DNA from: Stercorarius parasiticus
Lineage: Eukaryota; Chordata; Aves; Charadriiformes; Stercorariidae
Direction of reading: 5' to 3'
NCBI GenBank assembly: GCA_013396915.1
Contig: VWZL01002014.1
Location: 1 to 64,000 of the forward strand
Length of the DNA stretch: 64,000 nucleotides
The notes under the pieces are model-generated. The model ran no database searches, was not told the origin of the DNA, and saw nothing but the letters and a program-made list of their open reading frames with translations. Positions 37,936 to 52,134 of this stretch are shown here, piece after piece. Within the stretch, counting starts at the first letter, position 1, and every line of letters starts with the position of its first letter. The translations under genes were made by a program, and so were the position numbers.

Positions 37936-40900
37936 GAGTTGGACCACATCCATTATACATACATACCTACCTTGAATTTATTCGTCACTGTCTTCCTTAG
38001 ACATGGATGAAATGTAATGAAAACTCATCACTGATACCATTTATTATGGACATACTATAGACAATTATACATACTTACTTAAAGAGATTCTGACATCCGT
38101 TTTCTTCTGTCAGGAAAAAAAATGTTGCCTTTTTCCTTACTGCTTTCCTTTTGTCGTGCTGTGTTTTCATGTTACTCTACTCATGCTATTGCATTTGTGC
38201 TGAACATTTATAACAACCAGTGTAAGCTCAAGCAGAAAATTCATCTTTTCCCTGAATGATGAGACACAGAAAAACTTCTTTCTGCATACCAAGTTGATCA
38301 TGCAACCGTGTTATTTACAAGCATTACTGTTTTGTGCCAGAGGAACTCCGATTAAAAAAACTAGTTATCATCATCTTGCTGCATTGCATCAGTAATTTAC
38401 AGACAAGGAAAATTCAAACACATGCCCAAGACTAAAATTTTTCTCGTGATGACAGCTTTTAACCTCCATCACTTCAGGGTATATTTCCCCTTCTTTCAAA
38501 ATTTGCACAGAGTACCTTTTGTTATGGTACCATAGCATCTTCTACGCACACGTGGATGTCTCAGCCTTATTCACAATACATACTCTTTGACAAAGCTGAT
38601 GAGAAAAAGTCCTGCGGTTTTCCTTCCTTAAGGAAACTCTGTATCATTTAGTTTCAAGCCATATAGATTGATCTTTTCCTTTTGCTAACATCACCCTCAA
38701 AAATTATTATCTACACAGATTCATGGTTAACAGTGTATTTTCCCTGAACTCTGATGTTTTGGAAATATTTTTTTTTAACTGCAAATATGGTTGAAACAAG
38801 CATATGGTAGAAACTACACTTAGATTTAAATTGGTTACATCAGAAAAAAAAAAAACAAACAGGAGAGAGAAGTTCTGCCATTTGTGCACAATTAAAAACT
38901 GAAAACTTGCATCAACACAATGGCAAAAGAAACATCTCCATGCCAGATGTGATCCTGTTTTCTTATTTTGTTTTTGTTGGGTGGGTTGTTTGTGGTTGTG
39001 CTTTTTTTTTAATTCCACCAAAAGGCTGCACACAGACATTAAAACATACCCTGAGTAGGAGCGCACTTTACCTCTCACTTAAGCCTTGTGGCGAATCAAA
39101 AATCGGCATTTGAGGTTAGGAGGGGGCTGACTAACCAGACGTGGTGGGTTTAAGAACACTGTGCAACTTCAGATAAGTAATGTAAGGTTTGGAGTTCAGG
39201 ATCCAGACGTGGTCAGGTGAACACTGCAGCTCCAGCTGTCCCTCCTGGGGTCCACCTAAACTCTTCAGGGTCTCTAGGCTCTGAGTTCTGAAATCAAATC
39301 TGATGCCTAAATTTAGATAGCTGAGTATCTCTCAGGGTGACCACTAGCACAAGTAAAGATTATTCCAACCCTTCCTTAATTTTGCTCTTCGGCTCTTAAA
39401 TCTCCTTGCTCAGGGAAGCACAATTCACCTCCAGGCTGAAATCCTTTTATTCTTTGGGAATTAGGTTGCAGGTTGCTGTTACAGGGCCAAATTCAGAAAA
39501 CTGCTGAAGACACCCAGAGCTTATCACCCACAAGCATATTCGGTAGATTGTGCTATCTATAATGCAGTCAAATTATGTACTAAAAATTGATTTTAGCATT
39601 GCTTAGGGTGCAAACACTCTCAGATGACTTGGGTAAGCTGACAAATCGAGCAACACAGGAAATACAACCACTACATCAGTGGCATACAACATATTAGGAG
39701 GTAGGTTTGTTTGTTTTTCCAGGTAAAAGGGAAGAACTATTTTAGAGAACAAAAGATACACTTGGACAGAATACCATAAGCTGGTAGAAAGAGATTTACA
39801 GTGAGTCACCTACACAGTTAAAGTCATAATTTTAAATTCTGTTCCTGCATATAAAAATGCCGACTATGATGGGAAAAAAGCTGTCCATCAAGTCTGTATC
39901 AAACTGTCAACTGCTAAAGGCCATATCAATGACAATTACTCTGCTGCCTGCTTCCAAATTACACTTGCCTGGACGGACAGACAAATTATTTTCTCACCTG
40001 CATGTGCCTCGAAATATTTTTTTAGAGCTCCTTCTGAGGAAATCGCAACAAAATTTCAAGTCAGAGTTGAAACAAAACACCATAAATACTATATGCATGC
40101 ACATACAAACGTGAAACTGCACTCAGGCATAGACAATTCTTGGCTGGAAGATCTCTGAACAGACACAACAAAACCAACCCCCATTTAAACCAGAGAGTCG
40201 TAATGACTTTTAAACTGGTCCTGTCACGAAACAATTCAGGCACCGGAAACAAAATATTACAAGGATATCAATTTGTATTTAAATATAGGAAAGGTCATTA
40301 ATATATGGCTATTTTTCTTCTTTTTATCAGAGAATTTTCACATTTACAGGCATACAGACAGTTCTGCCGGTCAGCACTTTTTGAGAGCACTAAGCAATCA
40401 GTGCGGGTAAATTTGGTCACCCTCAGATTTATTGCTTACCACCACCTGAGGCATCCTGTAATGGTTCTGCCATGTACTTAAAATGTAGCTGAGATTAGCT
40501 TGTACATTCTACCTTGTGATAGGACCATACCACTTCTTTTTTATTTTTTTTAAACATGTAATGCTCTGACGATGTGACTTTTATGTTTAAAGCTAACTCA
40601 AATTGCTCATAATAGCACCTATCAATACAATTTCAGATCTACAGCTATCTGTTCTTTCCAAAGTGCACGCTGCACTTTTTAAATTCCCATGGATACAAGA
40701 TTAGATTAATGAACTAGGATGATGTAACAGTTAAGACAATTGACTTAAATCTATAAACATGAAAATCCATTTCCAGCAAGCTCTCTCTTTTACGTATTAA
40801 CCCACTGCAGAACAAAGTATTTCCCTACCCTCTAAATGAGGCGTACTGTTTCTTACGAAGAAAAATAAAAGCAATCACCTGCAAGTAAAACCCTCTAAAG

Positions 40901-41976
40901 GCTTGAAACAGATTGTTTTAGGGTGTTGGTCTTCAAAAGAATAATTTTCTCTGGTTGCACGTGCTATAACATATTAAGTCAGATTTCAGTTACAAAGAGC
41001 AAAACTTGTTCTCACAGTTTTTATGACCAGAATGAAGTTTCCTTGGTGCTGTCATTGTCAGGAAATGAAACCACCTAATGAAACCACTATGGAATATTTA
41101 CGTTTACACCTTTTGGAGTTTCAGAGATGGACACATAAGAATCACTTATGTACTTTTTTTCAATAACGAAGTTAATCTAGATCCCATTTTCAGGATCAAA
41201 ATCCACATCCATATGAAAAGAAGTCAACCACTTCTCATCTTAAGGCACTAGGATATGTATGTATCTACAGAAGATGTACAAGTACCGCTACTTTCTCCCT
41301 GTTTCAAAATTTCTCTCAAGAAAGTTTCCAGCTGAAGGGCAGTATCAGTTTGGATCTTAACCAGGTATTCTTTTCTTACGCTTAAGGTCACAACACATAT
41401 CAGATCTGCAGTAATTTCAGGATCTTCTCACCTCTGTCAACACAGTGCTCCTATTTTCAGCTCCTCATGAGACAGACGGGGGACGTGCAGAGTTACTGGA
41501 GTGCTGGGAGCACCATGACTCCGCTCCGCAGGGTCTTGGCTGCAGGTCCCACGTGGAAGAGACCAGGCAGAAGGCAAGGAGCTGCAGCAGAATCCCCCCA
41601 TCGCAAAGATTAATCACTTCACTCACACCAGGGAGTTGTGATTTTTTTTTCCCAACCCAAGCTCTAGCAAAACGTGTAACTCTTACCCTTGCTGGGCTGA
41701 GTGATTAGGAGCTTTGTGAGAACACAGTGGCTATTACCAACAAGAATCAGTACTTTCCACCTCAGGCCAGGCTCTTATTCTTGTCCAGGTGAAACATCTT
41801 TGTGAACCACACCGTCACTGTGCCCCCACTGACTGATGCACAGTCTCCAAATTCCAGCTTCAGACACAAGATTAAAAATTAGAGCAGCTTCGAAGATTTT
41901 CTGTTTTTTAACTATCATTTGAAAAAAAGAAATATCAATTTGGGTTATATTAGAATTTCACTACACACGCACAAAG

Positions 41977-42035
41977 TTTTTTGGTTTGGGGTGGGGGGTT
42001 GGGGTTTTGTTCTGGTTTGTTGTTTGTTTTTTTTA
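41977..42035. repeat. G/T-rich tract with three G-runs
   Basis: The sequence contains runs of G4, G6 and G4 with short spacers, followed by T-rich GTTTG units. It falls one clear G-run short of a standard four-tract quadruplex motif, unless runs in flanking sequence contribute. Confidence 0.7.
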
Positions 42036-42892
42036 ACTGTAATCTCTTTCAAATGGCATTCAGATGTCAACGGAAACTAAACTTTAGATATACTTAAAAA
42101 TACCGGCTGCCTTAGTCATCCAACTTGCTGGACACAGCAGAAAGCATTCATCTTATTAAACAGACTGTTTTTTTAAGCAGCATATTATCTGTAGTTACTG
42201 AATTTAAATCAATCATTTTAGGCTAATATATCCTATAAGATTTTAAAACTAATAGACCTCAGACTCTCGCACCTCATTTTTATTCACAGATTGAAAGGTG
42301 AAAATAAGCATTTCTTCTATTTCAATTCCCAGCCCATTTCTCAACTTCAAATTAAATACTTAATGAACTGTACTAGTTGAATAAACTGACACAAAGAAAA
42401 TACTCTGTGCACCTGCAAAGGAGGCCACACTGCCAAAAGCTGGTTTAGCACTTCAGCTAACATCAGTTACAGGTGCTTATGCAGTCACTTTCCACAGTTC
42501 AACAGTTTAATTTTCTTTAAAACTTTGGCAGCTAAACTGTACAGCTTGAATATCACTTTGGTAGCATTTTATTGCTAGTAGTAGAATAGTAAAATACATT
42601 TTTTTTACTATTTTAATGGTATTTTAAAGGAATATCACAAATTATAGCATTAGTATAGGCTTTTGTAAGATTTAAACATGACCCGTGTTTTATATACCTG
42701 ATCTAAAATAAGAAGCTTTTCTGTTTTGACCTTTTCTTGAAAAGAAGTCCTATTATGATTATTTTCTATTCTGGTCATGGTAAACTAGTTTTAGTCTCAA
42801 ATTTCAAACTTCTTCCTGTAAATTTTTAAAAAGACATTAAGATAAAATAGTGAAATCTCCTGAACTTGAAACTTCCTGGAATGTTTCAAGGA

Positions 42893-42990
42893 ATGATAAG
42901 AACATAAGAGCAGCTATATTGAGTCCACCTCACCCATTATCCCGCATCTAACAGTGGTAGCAAATACTCAGGGAAAGGGCATAACAAAGT
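42893..42990 (+). mobile_element. Ancient CR1/L3-like remnant
   Basis: ATAAGAACATAAGAGCAGCT, then ATTATCCCGCATCTAACAGT and GGTAGCAAATACTCAGGGAA, follow the consensus layout of the 3' part of old amniote CR1/L3 elements (ATAAGAACATAAGAAC, TCCATC, CCAGTATCC, AACAGTGG). Its end is not preserved. Confidence 0.7.
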
Positions 42991-43977
42991 GTTGTATCTT
43001 ACCTGCTTCCAAAAAAGTAATGTTTTAAAGATTTCCAAATCAGAGTAGCATCTAGACCATATTTTAACAGTCACTGGTGTGCCACCTCCTGTGAATTTGT
43101 GTAATTCTATTATAACTCATTGATTTTTGGCCTGTAACACTGAATTACAAAATTTAGTTGAATGCTTCATGAAAAAGTTAGTTTTGGGTTGTTTTGCTTT
43201 GTCATCTGTTGAACGATAGTTTTGTTCGATACTCCTGGTTTCCACATGGTGAGGAAAGTGAGTAATCATTCCCTATTAATCTGTCTTAATATTTAAAATG
43301 GTAAAATGACTATTTCTGTAGGAAAGTTAAAAAAGGACTCAATCACAGAGGGTCATTTGTTCCTTTTTGAGGGACGGTCAAGAAGAGATGACCAAAATGC
43401 TCTGAAGGATTCATCTTTCTAGTGAAAATGCTACATCCTTCTTTTACTAAACGTCTACAGTAAACAGACTTCCCTCTAATGAAGCAATAAGTTATGAAGA
43501 AAGCAAAACATAAATCAACAGCCAGTGTGTCTATGGGAAAATTGTGCAACATATTGGGAGGGATGTGCATCTTTTGCCAACTATGTTCAGGAGTAGTAAA
43601 TACACAACTCTCCATCTTACTTGGCTGAGATTCTAGATATCTGTTGTGAGAAACAATCAAAATCTAAAGTGGCACTTCAAAGTAAAGAGACAAAAAATTA
43701 ACTATCAACTAAGGCTCTCGAAAGGGTAAATTAAATAGAAAGCAATGAAAAAGAAGTACATGGCAACAGGCAAACTGAATCATTTAACTGTGATTTGTAA
43801 CTTCTCTAATGATGACTTTCATAAAGATGAGTGCATCTGTATACTGGAACATGTTCATATGGAAGCAAACAGTAAACAATCAGCAAATAAACATTGCAAA
43901 AAAATGTGTAAAACTATATTAGTTTGGTTTCTTAAGAAAAAAACTGTGATTACTACTTCAAGATCTTTTGTTGGAAG

Positions 43978-44003
43978 TTTGGTTTTGTTTTGTTTTTTTT
44001 TTT
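43978..44003. repeat. T-rich GTTTT tract
   Basis: The tract consists of GTTTT-like units ending in a T11 run. It is low complexity only. Confidence 0.7.
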
Positions 44004-47000
44004 AACTTGAACAATTTCAAACTATCAATCAGCCAAGCTTAGCAGGCTCATTTTCAACATGAAATACACATTCTGCCATATTGCCTCAGAGCTAATACAC
44101 CATATAGTACTGTAGAGATTTATAAACACTCATACACACTCCTTTGTCTTACCTAGCACTAGAGCGTACTGACAGAGATGGCACTACAGTCTTCCAGTAC
44201 AATGCTATACTATAGCCTTTCAAAATGTTCTGCTGCAAATATTTAGCTTATTAAGTGGGTCGGTCTGTTTCTTTTTAAGAGATAGTACTTTTGAAACTAG
44301 CTGTGCTTCATAACAATATACAAATACTCACAAACACAGCAGCATCACAAAATTAATAAAATAGACAAAAAATTTAGGAAAAACACTGACATCAGAAGAA
44401 GCGTGTCAAAAAGCAGATAGACATTTGTAATAGAATTTATTCCATCATTCTAAGCCCTATTCATTAACATCCCCCAAAACCTTCCCTGAGGCAATAAAAG
44501 GCTTGAAATGAACATCTCAGCTAGAGAGCTACTGCAGGAAAATGTGTAACTTGTGATGAAAAAATACTTTTCTCCCTACCTAACATATTTTCATGGGGAT
44601 ACCCCTTTGCCCCAAAGTAAGGCACATTAGACCAAGTGCAAAGGGAATAGAGACAAGGGGAATAATTGATGAGAAACAATCTTAGGGGAAAATCAGAGGC
44701 AGAGGGGCTATTAATAAGAAAAGGAGTTCTTTGGTAACCAGCCATGCACATACATTTTTTACCTACACTACTACTGAATTCTTGAGTATGGGGAAAGGAA
44801 GGAAAGACTGGCTTCTTTTCTAAATGGACAACCCAAAGATAGAGAAACTCATTGAATTCTTTTAATATATATTTTTACACAAAGCATTACTGTATTCTTT
44901 TGCTGCAATACAAAGATAAACTTTAGCTATGCTGGTGCAAAGCTCATTTCCATGAATCAAGGACAAGTACGTAATACCAAGCTTAAGTCATGAGGTCAAA
45001 ATATACCAAGCCTGCACTCTGACTGAAATGAAAAGTTATCTTCAAAACCTTAGCTTGCCTGAAAATAGAAACCATTTGTTTTAGGAACACAAGTAGACTT
45101 TAATTGATCATCACAATTCTTTAAAACCAGATTAAACTGAATGCTGCAGAGGAGAAAAATCTATTAAGTATAGTGTCATCCTCACAACACCTATGACAAA
45201 CAGCTCAGAACAACATTTGATATCACTACTATGAGAGCAGCCTTCCAGTGCAGAGAAAGAGAATAAAGTCATATTTGCTTAAGGAAATAAGCAGTATTGC
45301 CTCAAACCACAGAAGGCAGCATGTGCTTCTATAATGCATTTTTTTTGAAATTTACCAATTTCAAAATGTTAATTTTCCCTGAATCATATAGGATAGAATT
45401 ATTATATGCATGTAGTACACTCAACATTGGAACTCTCAGCCAATAAACTGACATTGCAAGATTAAGATGAACAGCATAGTTTTTATGTAAGAAAAAGTGT
45501 CTTTCCTACTTAGTCTGACACAGCACGTATGCTGTATAGAAGCGTTAGCAACATTTTCTTTATCAAATGAAAGTTGCAGCTCATACCTGTTTTCATACCT
45601 TTTAAAAAAACATAATCATGTGGTTTCCTCTGTGTTTAAAAATACACTGTCTGTATATCCATAGTATCTCAACACCAGCTTGAAAGAGGATGAACCAAAT
45701 ATATGCTGTTTGAAATGCCCCCAAGCCTACATACAATACTTCCACTTCAAAGCAGATGAGAAAGAGAAGGAATTCTGTCCAAGCTCTGAAGTCTGAGCAC
45801 AGAAACAGATGACATCCATAGCCTGGAGGTAACAATTTAAGCCCTGTCAGGCCTATCAAGGGAGAAACTTCCAAAGGCTCCTGGGAAGAAACCTTGCCTT
45901 CAATTCCCTTGGACTTCAAACTAAGACACTGCCAATGGAAGCATCTCTGTTGCCTGACTTAGCAACCCAAACACATAGGGGCATTCAAACTAAATAAGTG
46001 TTTTGAACAATCCCACGAAGCATGATTTAAGCTAGAGAAAGCCCAAAATATATTAAGCTGATTAATTACATCTGCTATCTGAAGCCCCTGAAACACCTTC
46101 AAGGAAATTCAGTACGAGTGCAAGAAACCTTTCCCAAATGTTAAAGAGACACGGTCACAACACCGACAACTGCATCAAAATGTAAAAGCAAAACTTTCTA
46201 AGTTAGTACTGTTATTATCCTGTACTAGACCTACCGAGGGCAGGAGCATTCCCAGGTAGCAAACTCTGTTTTCAGGAAACAAATGCCCACTGCGAAGACA
46301 CTATATATAATATCCTGAACTGAAAGAACTGACTGTTCAACAGCACAAGTGTCTCAATGTAGCCTGAACTTCAGCTATCATGGCCATTCATAAACTTATT
46401 TTAGGAGAGAGACTAATCAGCCATTCCAACCATCATTTGCACCCAAGTCTTCAACCTGCCTAGAACACTGATTCAGATGGTGGGAGTGGGTAGGGAGTGT
46501 GTGTATATATGTACATATAAGAGAAGAAAATCTTTTTCTCAGAGATTTGCTATAAAGCAAAGACATGCAAATTTTGAAATACCAAAATGAGGTCTTTCAG
46601 TGGGAAAAGGCACTTGCCCTACTTAGCAGTGAAAACTTCCAAAGGGAGGAGTTAAACTCCTATAGTTTACAAGAGAATTTTAAAACCTACTATCAATAGC
46701 TGTTATAAGCAATTATTTCTTTATCTAACCACAATTTTAACTAAACACAAAGGTAAAATTCATTAAGAAGCTAAATTTTATTGTAATAGCCAACAATCAA
46801 AGTATAACGCTTGTACTCAAGAAAACAGCTTCAGGAATTTTCAACCTGATTCTCAAAGAAAGGGATAAAGAGCAAAGAATAATTCAAGTGACAAAAAAAT
46901 CCCCAAATATCGTGGAGATACCTACACATACCTCATTTTTTTCCCTACCTTCGTATTCAGAAGTGACAAGTATCACCAAATACTCTCTGTCTTCCTCCAG

Positions 47001-50000
47001 GCAATACTTAACACCAAGGAGAGAGCAAGAGAAAAGCAACAGCTAAGTTTGTGTGCACTCGACCATCGTCTATCAAATAAAGCAAATGAAACACTAAGCC
47101 AGTCATGAAGGCATTTCCAGCTCAAAGTGACATGTCCATAAAATGGATCCTCCATAAATAAATTAGTGCTCTCTTTCCTCCCCACATTGACTGAAAAGGA
47201 AAGAACAAACTGACATGATGAAAAAACACAAATGGCTAAACCTCTTACTCCGCCTTTCCTTTTCCACTACCTACTATGCAGGGAAAACCACTAGAAAAGA
47301 ACACTAAACTACTAGGTGCAAAAGGAAACCAGAAGGGCCAGTAGCACACTTACGGGTGCAGAGAAAATTACAAGACAGCTTAGGAGGGCCAACAGAACCG
47401 CAAACATTAAAAACTCAGACAGTTCAACTAGTTTAATTGAAAAGTCATATAAGAAATTGAAAACTCCTACTAAAACCAAAGCACCTGTACTGGCATGTTA
47501 CATACATACTTGAAAAGTTATAATGACACACTAGTGCTTTTTTTTATTAAAAAAAAAAAGAAGGAACATTTCTGAAGTGATTCCGTCTCATGCTCTGCAG
47601 GAATACCTAGCTTGCAGTTGAAGCTAATGATCACACAAAGCATTCCTTAGAAACTAATGGTCTATGAAGAAGCTCACTTTCACTGGGCTTTAGCTTAGCA
47701 ATAGCCTGCAGGCCACTGCCTAAAATATCATGGATGCACCAGTTTCATGAACACATGATTACGACTGGGTAGCCATTTATTAGGAAAAGACTTATTAAAA
47801 ACTTCTACTTGGTAAACATCTAAAACAAAACACTTTGAAAATATTTTAGGAAGATCACTTTACAGATAGCCCATTAGTTGCTACCATAAAGTTGTGTTTT
47901 ACCACTCTACATTGCCAGTGCACGTTTAATAATTCTAACAATAAACACGTATGTATTCTAAAACCTCAAACTATGAGCTAGAGAACCCCAGACAGGACTG
48001 TTAGTATCCCTAATATACGTAATCCCATCCATCATGGGCTCGCTAAAGATCTTCATGCACTGCAGAAGAATGTCAACCACTACCCCAGCAAAGCTATCTT
48101 TAAGATGAGAGAATGACTGTTTAATCAGATATCACCAATGAAACAGCAGTTTGGAACAGGGAATAAAGGTAATCAACTAAGGTTAGTCTTCTAAGGGTAT
48201 ACAAGTTCAAAAGTGATGCTTAACGTATGAGAGCCTTTATGCCAGGCAGGAGAAGGGCTGAAGAGTCAGACAGCCAGAACACCATCTCTGACGCTGAATT
48301 TTAAAATAAACTCTTTCACTGGGGTGCAGGTTTACCATACATTTACCATGGGCTAAAGTCATGCAGGTAAAAGTATTCAAGATGTGATTTCACTGTTCCT
48401 TGTAGGGTTTTTGTCTATCCATAGTTTTATACCTAAGAAACAAGGTAAAAAATGGCAATAAAGAATTTACAACCGTATTTGGGGTTAGAGATGTTGAAGT
48501 TTACCTCTATTCAATTTTTCAAATGCAAATCAGCTATTTAGGCATTTAGTTGCCTGTATTGTTCTTTGCAAATTGTTGTAATGTCACATCACTGGTGCAC
48601 TCTGGGAAGTTCTGCTCAGAAGAAACAGTCCCACAGGGAAAGCTGTCTCTGCTGCCAGTTCAGCAACAGTGTCTCAATGTTCTCTACTTACCCACAGAAA
48701 TACCAAAATCAGTAGATCATTTCTTCACTGTTTCAAACAGCTGACTGGACACATTAAACAGCAGTGTGCTTCTCTAAATTTTGTATTATGTATATATTAA
48801 CAGCCCCTTTATTACCATTTGTATTGTAGCATGAAATGTATTCTTTATCCAATCACACTTTCAGTCACACGGGGATCTGATTTTAATTTTTATTTTTTTT
48901 TACAACAGATCTATATTTATTTCATTGTCAACTGAAATACACACATCAAGATGTTCAGTATTAAAAAAAAAGTTCGTTTTTATTTTAATAGGAGAAACTG
49001 AGTACAATTAAGAAAACCCTGCCAGCTTTGATATTCTTTTGCACTATACTTGAATTATGGGTGAAAAATTAAAAAGGGAACTAGAGGTGGAACTGAACCC
49101 AAAGCCCCTCTGCAAATTCTACTTTCAGTAGTCTTCTGCTCACTAACGCAAAAAAGGCAAGATACCTGGAAGATCTACACTGAATGGAAACATAATAAGT
49201 GATGCCCCTTCCCCCTCTTCAGGTTTCTACAGAGAAGCAGCATTACTTGTCCAACCCACCCAAACAAGAACAAAGACGGCACTGGTGCTTCTCAAAAAAA
49301 CTATAGTCATTGCGGGTGCAATTGTGATGTCAGCATTAGGCTTTCATCTACATCTGAACAGATGGTGGCAGGTTTCAATAGATAAGTATTACACCTCCTG
49401 AACATAGGAAAAGTAAACTGTGGAGAAACAACTACCTCATCGTGTCACTGTTTCGCTAATCATGCTTAATAGGAAAACACCAGGATGCAAAACCCACTAC
49501 CAAATTGAGACCTATGAACCCAACAGAAGTGAATGACTACGTTTCCCTCAGTAATTTCAGCCCTGAGTATCAGAAACTTCAATAAAGCCTTTTCAGCTGT
49601 AAGAAACAATCAGGTATTGCTTACTTTGCAGTCCGAATTCAGACACTGTCAGCAGCAGCACCTGATACTCCAGCTCTGTGGGGAGAGGGGGACGTGCTCA
49701 GGTATGTTATGGACATAACCTTGTGTTATGGACACAGCAGATATTGTGTGCATAAATGCTTAAAGTCTTCCTGCATTTTTCTTAAATTAAACGTAAGAGC
49801 CCACAATTTCACCTGTTTGAGAACACTGAGTTAGCTTTAAAAGCAGAGATGCATTGATTTCAGGGAAAAGAAAACAAATAGGTGAATAGTTTCTTGAACT
49901 GTTTTAAGGAGCTACGCACCAAGTATTAAGAAAGTAATTTGATAGTAAGTAAAATAACAAACTTACTTTTTTGCCCTAAAATTTTGCCAGTATATGCAAG

Positions 50001-51318
50001 CAATGTAAGATATAAGATACTTTTAGCTTTCTAGCCAAATATAAGATTGCTTTTATTGTGGCTCATTGTCAAAGTTACAGGTGACAGGGCAAATTTTTTT
50101 AGTTCGGGTTACTAACTACATAATGGAAAAAGTATGATTTCAGACAGAGTCAAGCTGATCACCATTGTAAAGAATATCAACCACAAAAAAAACTGAAAGA
50201 AGTAACCACACAATAAAAAAAAATTAAAATCCCCTGTCATTACCTTCTCTATGTAGCCAGTAAAGGCTAGCTATAACATATGATTAACTTAACTGGATCA
50301 AATACACAATTTATAAAAAAGAAAAAGGTTTGAAGGCAATATCTCAAGTGCCTTTTCTAAAATCTGTGCCAACTCTCTCATGTTTGAGAACAGCAGCATT
50401 TAGTTTCATGTACTTATTAAGCATCAAGCTCTAAGTATTCTCTGAGCAGATCACTAAGTGGACATCGTTTCTACACAAAAACTTGGATCTGGTTTCATAG
50501 AATACAAACCATCCAACAGAAATTAATAGGCAAAATTGTTCCATAGTCTGACAGTTTATATAACAATAGATTCCCTGCATTTCATCCCTAAAGGCATTCT
50601 GCAAAAATACTCTAAAAGGTAAGCACATGACAGTTCTTGAAACACAGGTCTACCATGGAAACCAACACTTGCTCACTATGTGTATATCTAATCGCATCCT
50701 TGCTCCCAAAGACTAGCTTTTTAAAATTATTATTATTACTTATTACTGCTAGCAAGTGGGAGTCAATTCAATAATTAGACAGGGAGCCAGAGTGCTGTGG
50801 TTCATGCATCAATGATATTGATGCAACCAAATTGTCCTTCTATTTCTTAATTTACTTTTCAATTTCCCTCTAGTGGAAACAGGGACATAATTTAAGGTCC
50901 GGAGACTTGTACAGCAAACAAAGGCAAAAATTAAGTCTAAAGAACTGTAATCCACGATGTAAACTCCAGAAGAGAAACAATTAGATTTCAGAGTGCAGCC
51001 TGAATTTATAGGACTGAATGGTAGAAAATCTTTCATTTACCTTGTAAAATAAAACAATCTGAAAGATAACTGTTGAGACAAACACATTATATTTATGTTC
51101 TCTATTTTAAGAAGCAAGCACCCATTTAAACTTCAAACATATATTCATATTGCACTGAAAATGAAACAGAACCCTAATTGGGTGCTCTTCTCATGTTATA
51201 TTTCATCTCCTTTACACTCTATAGTAGAAGGATTCCATAAATGCTATGGAAACTGAACTACCTGGTAGCTTACTGGTAAGCTCAAGGGCTCTATCATTTA
51301 ACTGTTTTACATCTAATT

Positions 51319-51756
51319 AGAATCACAGAATGGTTCGGGTTGGAAGGGACCTTGAAGATCATCCAGTTCCAACCCCCCTGCCATGGGCAGGGACACCTCC
51401 CACTAGACCAGGGGGCTCAAAGCCCCATCCAGCCTGGCCTTGAACACTTCCAGGGATGGGGCATCCACAACTTCTCTGAGCAGCCTGTTCCAGTGCCTCA
51501 CCACCCTCACAGTAAAGAATTTCTTCCTGATATCCAATCTAAATCTCCCCTCTTTCAGTTTGAAACCATTACCCCTTGTCCTATCATTAGACTCCCTGAT
51601 AGAGAGTCCCTCCCCATCCTTCCTGTAGGCCCCCTTTAGGTACTGGAAGGCCACTATAAGGTCTCCCCGGACCCTTCTGTTCTCCAGGCTGAACCACCCC
51701 AATTCTTGCAGCCTGTCCTCATAGGAGAGGTGCTCCAGCCCTCTGATCATCTTCAG
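51319..51756 (-). mobile_element. CR1 LINE, 5'-truncated, with ORF2 C-terminus
   Basis: On the minus strand an uninterrupted frame (51403-51759) gives MIRGLEHLSYEDRLQELG, then [20 protein letters not shown] and the end of CR1 ORF2. The 3' UTR and an AACCATTCTGTGATTCT tail reach 51319. Only the C-terminal part of the RT polyprotein remains; the endonuclease and catalytic RT core are absent. The open frame with few lesions points to a moderately young copy. It lies in the same direction as PARD3B. Confidence 0.93.
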
Positions 51757-52106
51757 CACACCTAATTGGGTGAGGCTGAAATACTCTTCTCTTCAACCCT
51801 CAACTAACTATAACAGTATGCCTGACAAACCACTTTCAATTATTTTTGTGGTTTTTTTAAGTATGGCTCAGAAGTATATGGAAAACGATCTCTACTTTCT
51901 TAAACATGCTAAAATGTCTTTACACAGTGTTATATAAAAATATACAATAAATGAAGCAGCAAACCATTCAACCATTGGACCTTTACCCACAAATTTTTCC
52001 ATATCTCATGCTTACCAAAAACATAGCTCAAATACATACAAGTTACGTATTTTCCCAAGATTCTTAGGTACAAGAAATTCCTGTGTGTCATTAAATACAG
52101 AAGATA

Positions 52107-52134
52107 TTTTTCTATATTCTAGAATATAGAAAAA
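52107..52134. repeat. Perfect 28-bp palindrome
   Basis: TTTTTCTATATTCT and its exact reverse complement meet at 52120/52121 without a spacer. AT-rich repeats of AAAAATTT follow at 52147-52175. No function is evident. Confidence 0.85.

Noticed and set aside
37639..38010. Frames on both strands of the pyrimidine-rich block
   Set aside because: Mirror-image low-complexity products with no domain; explained by composition.
41977..42035. G-quadruplex
   Set aside because: Only three clear G-runs of three or more with short loops are present; the standard motif needs four.
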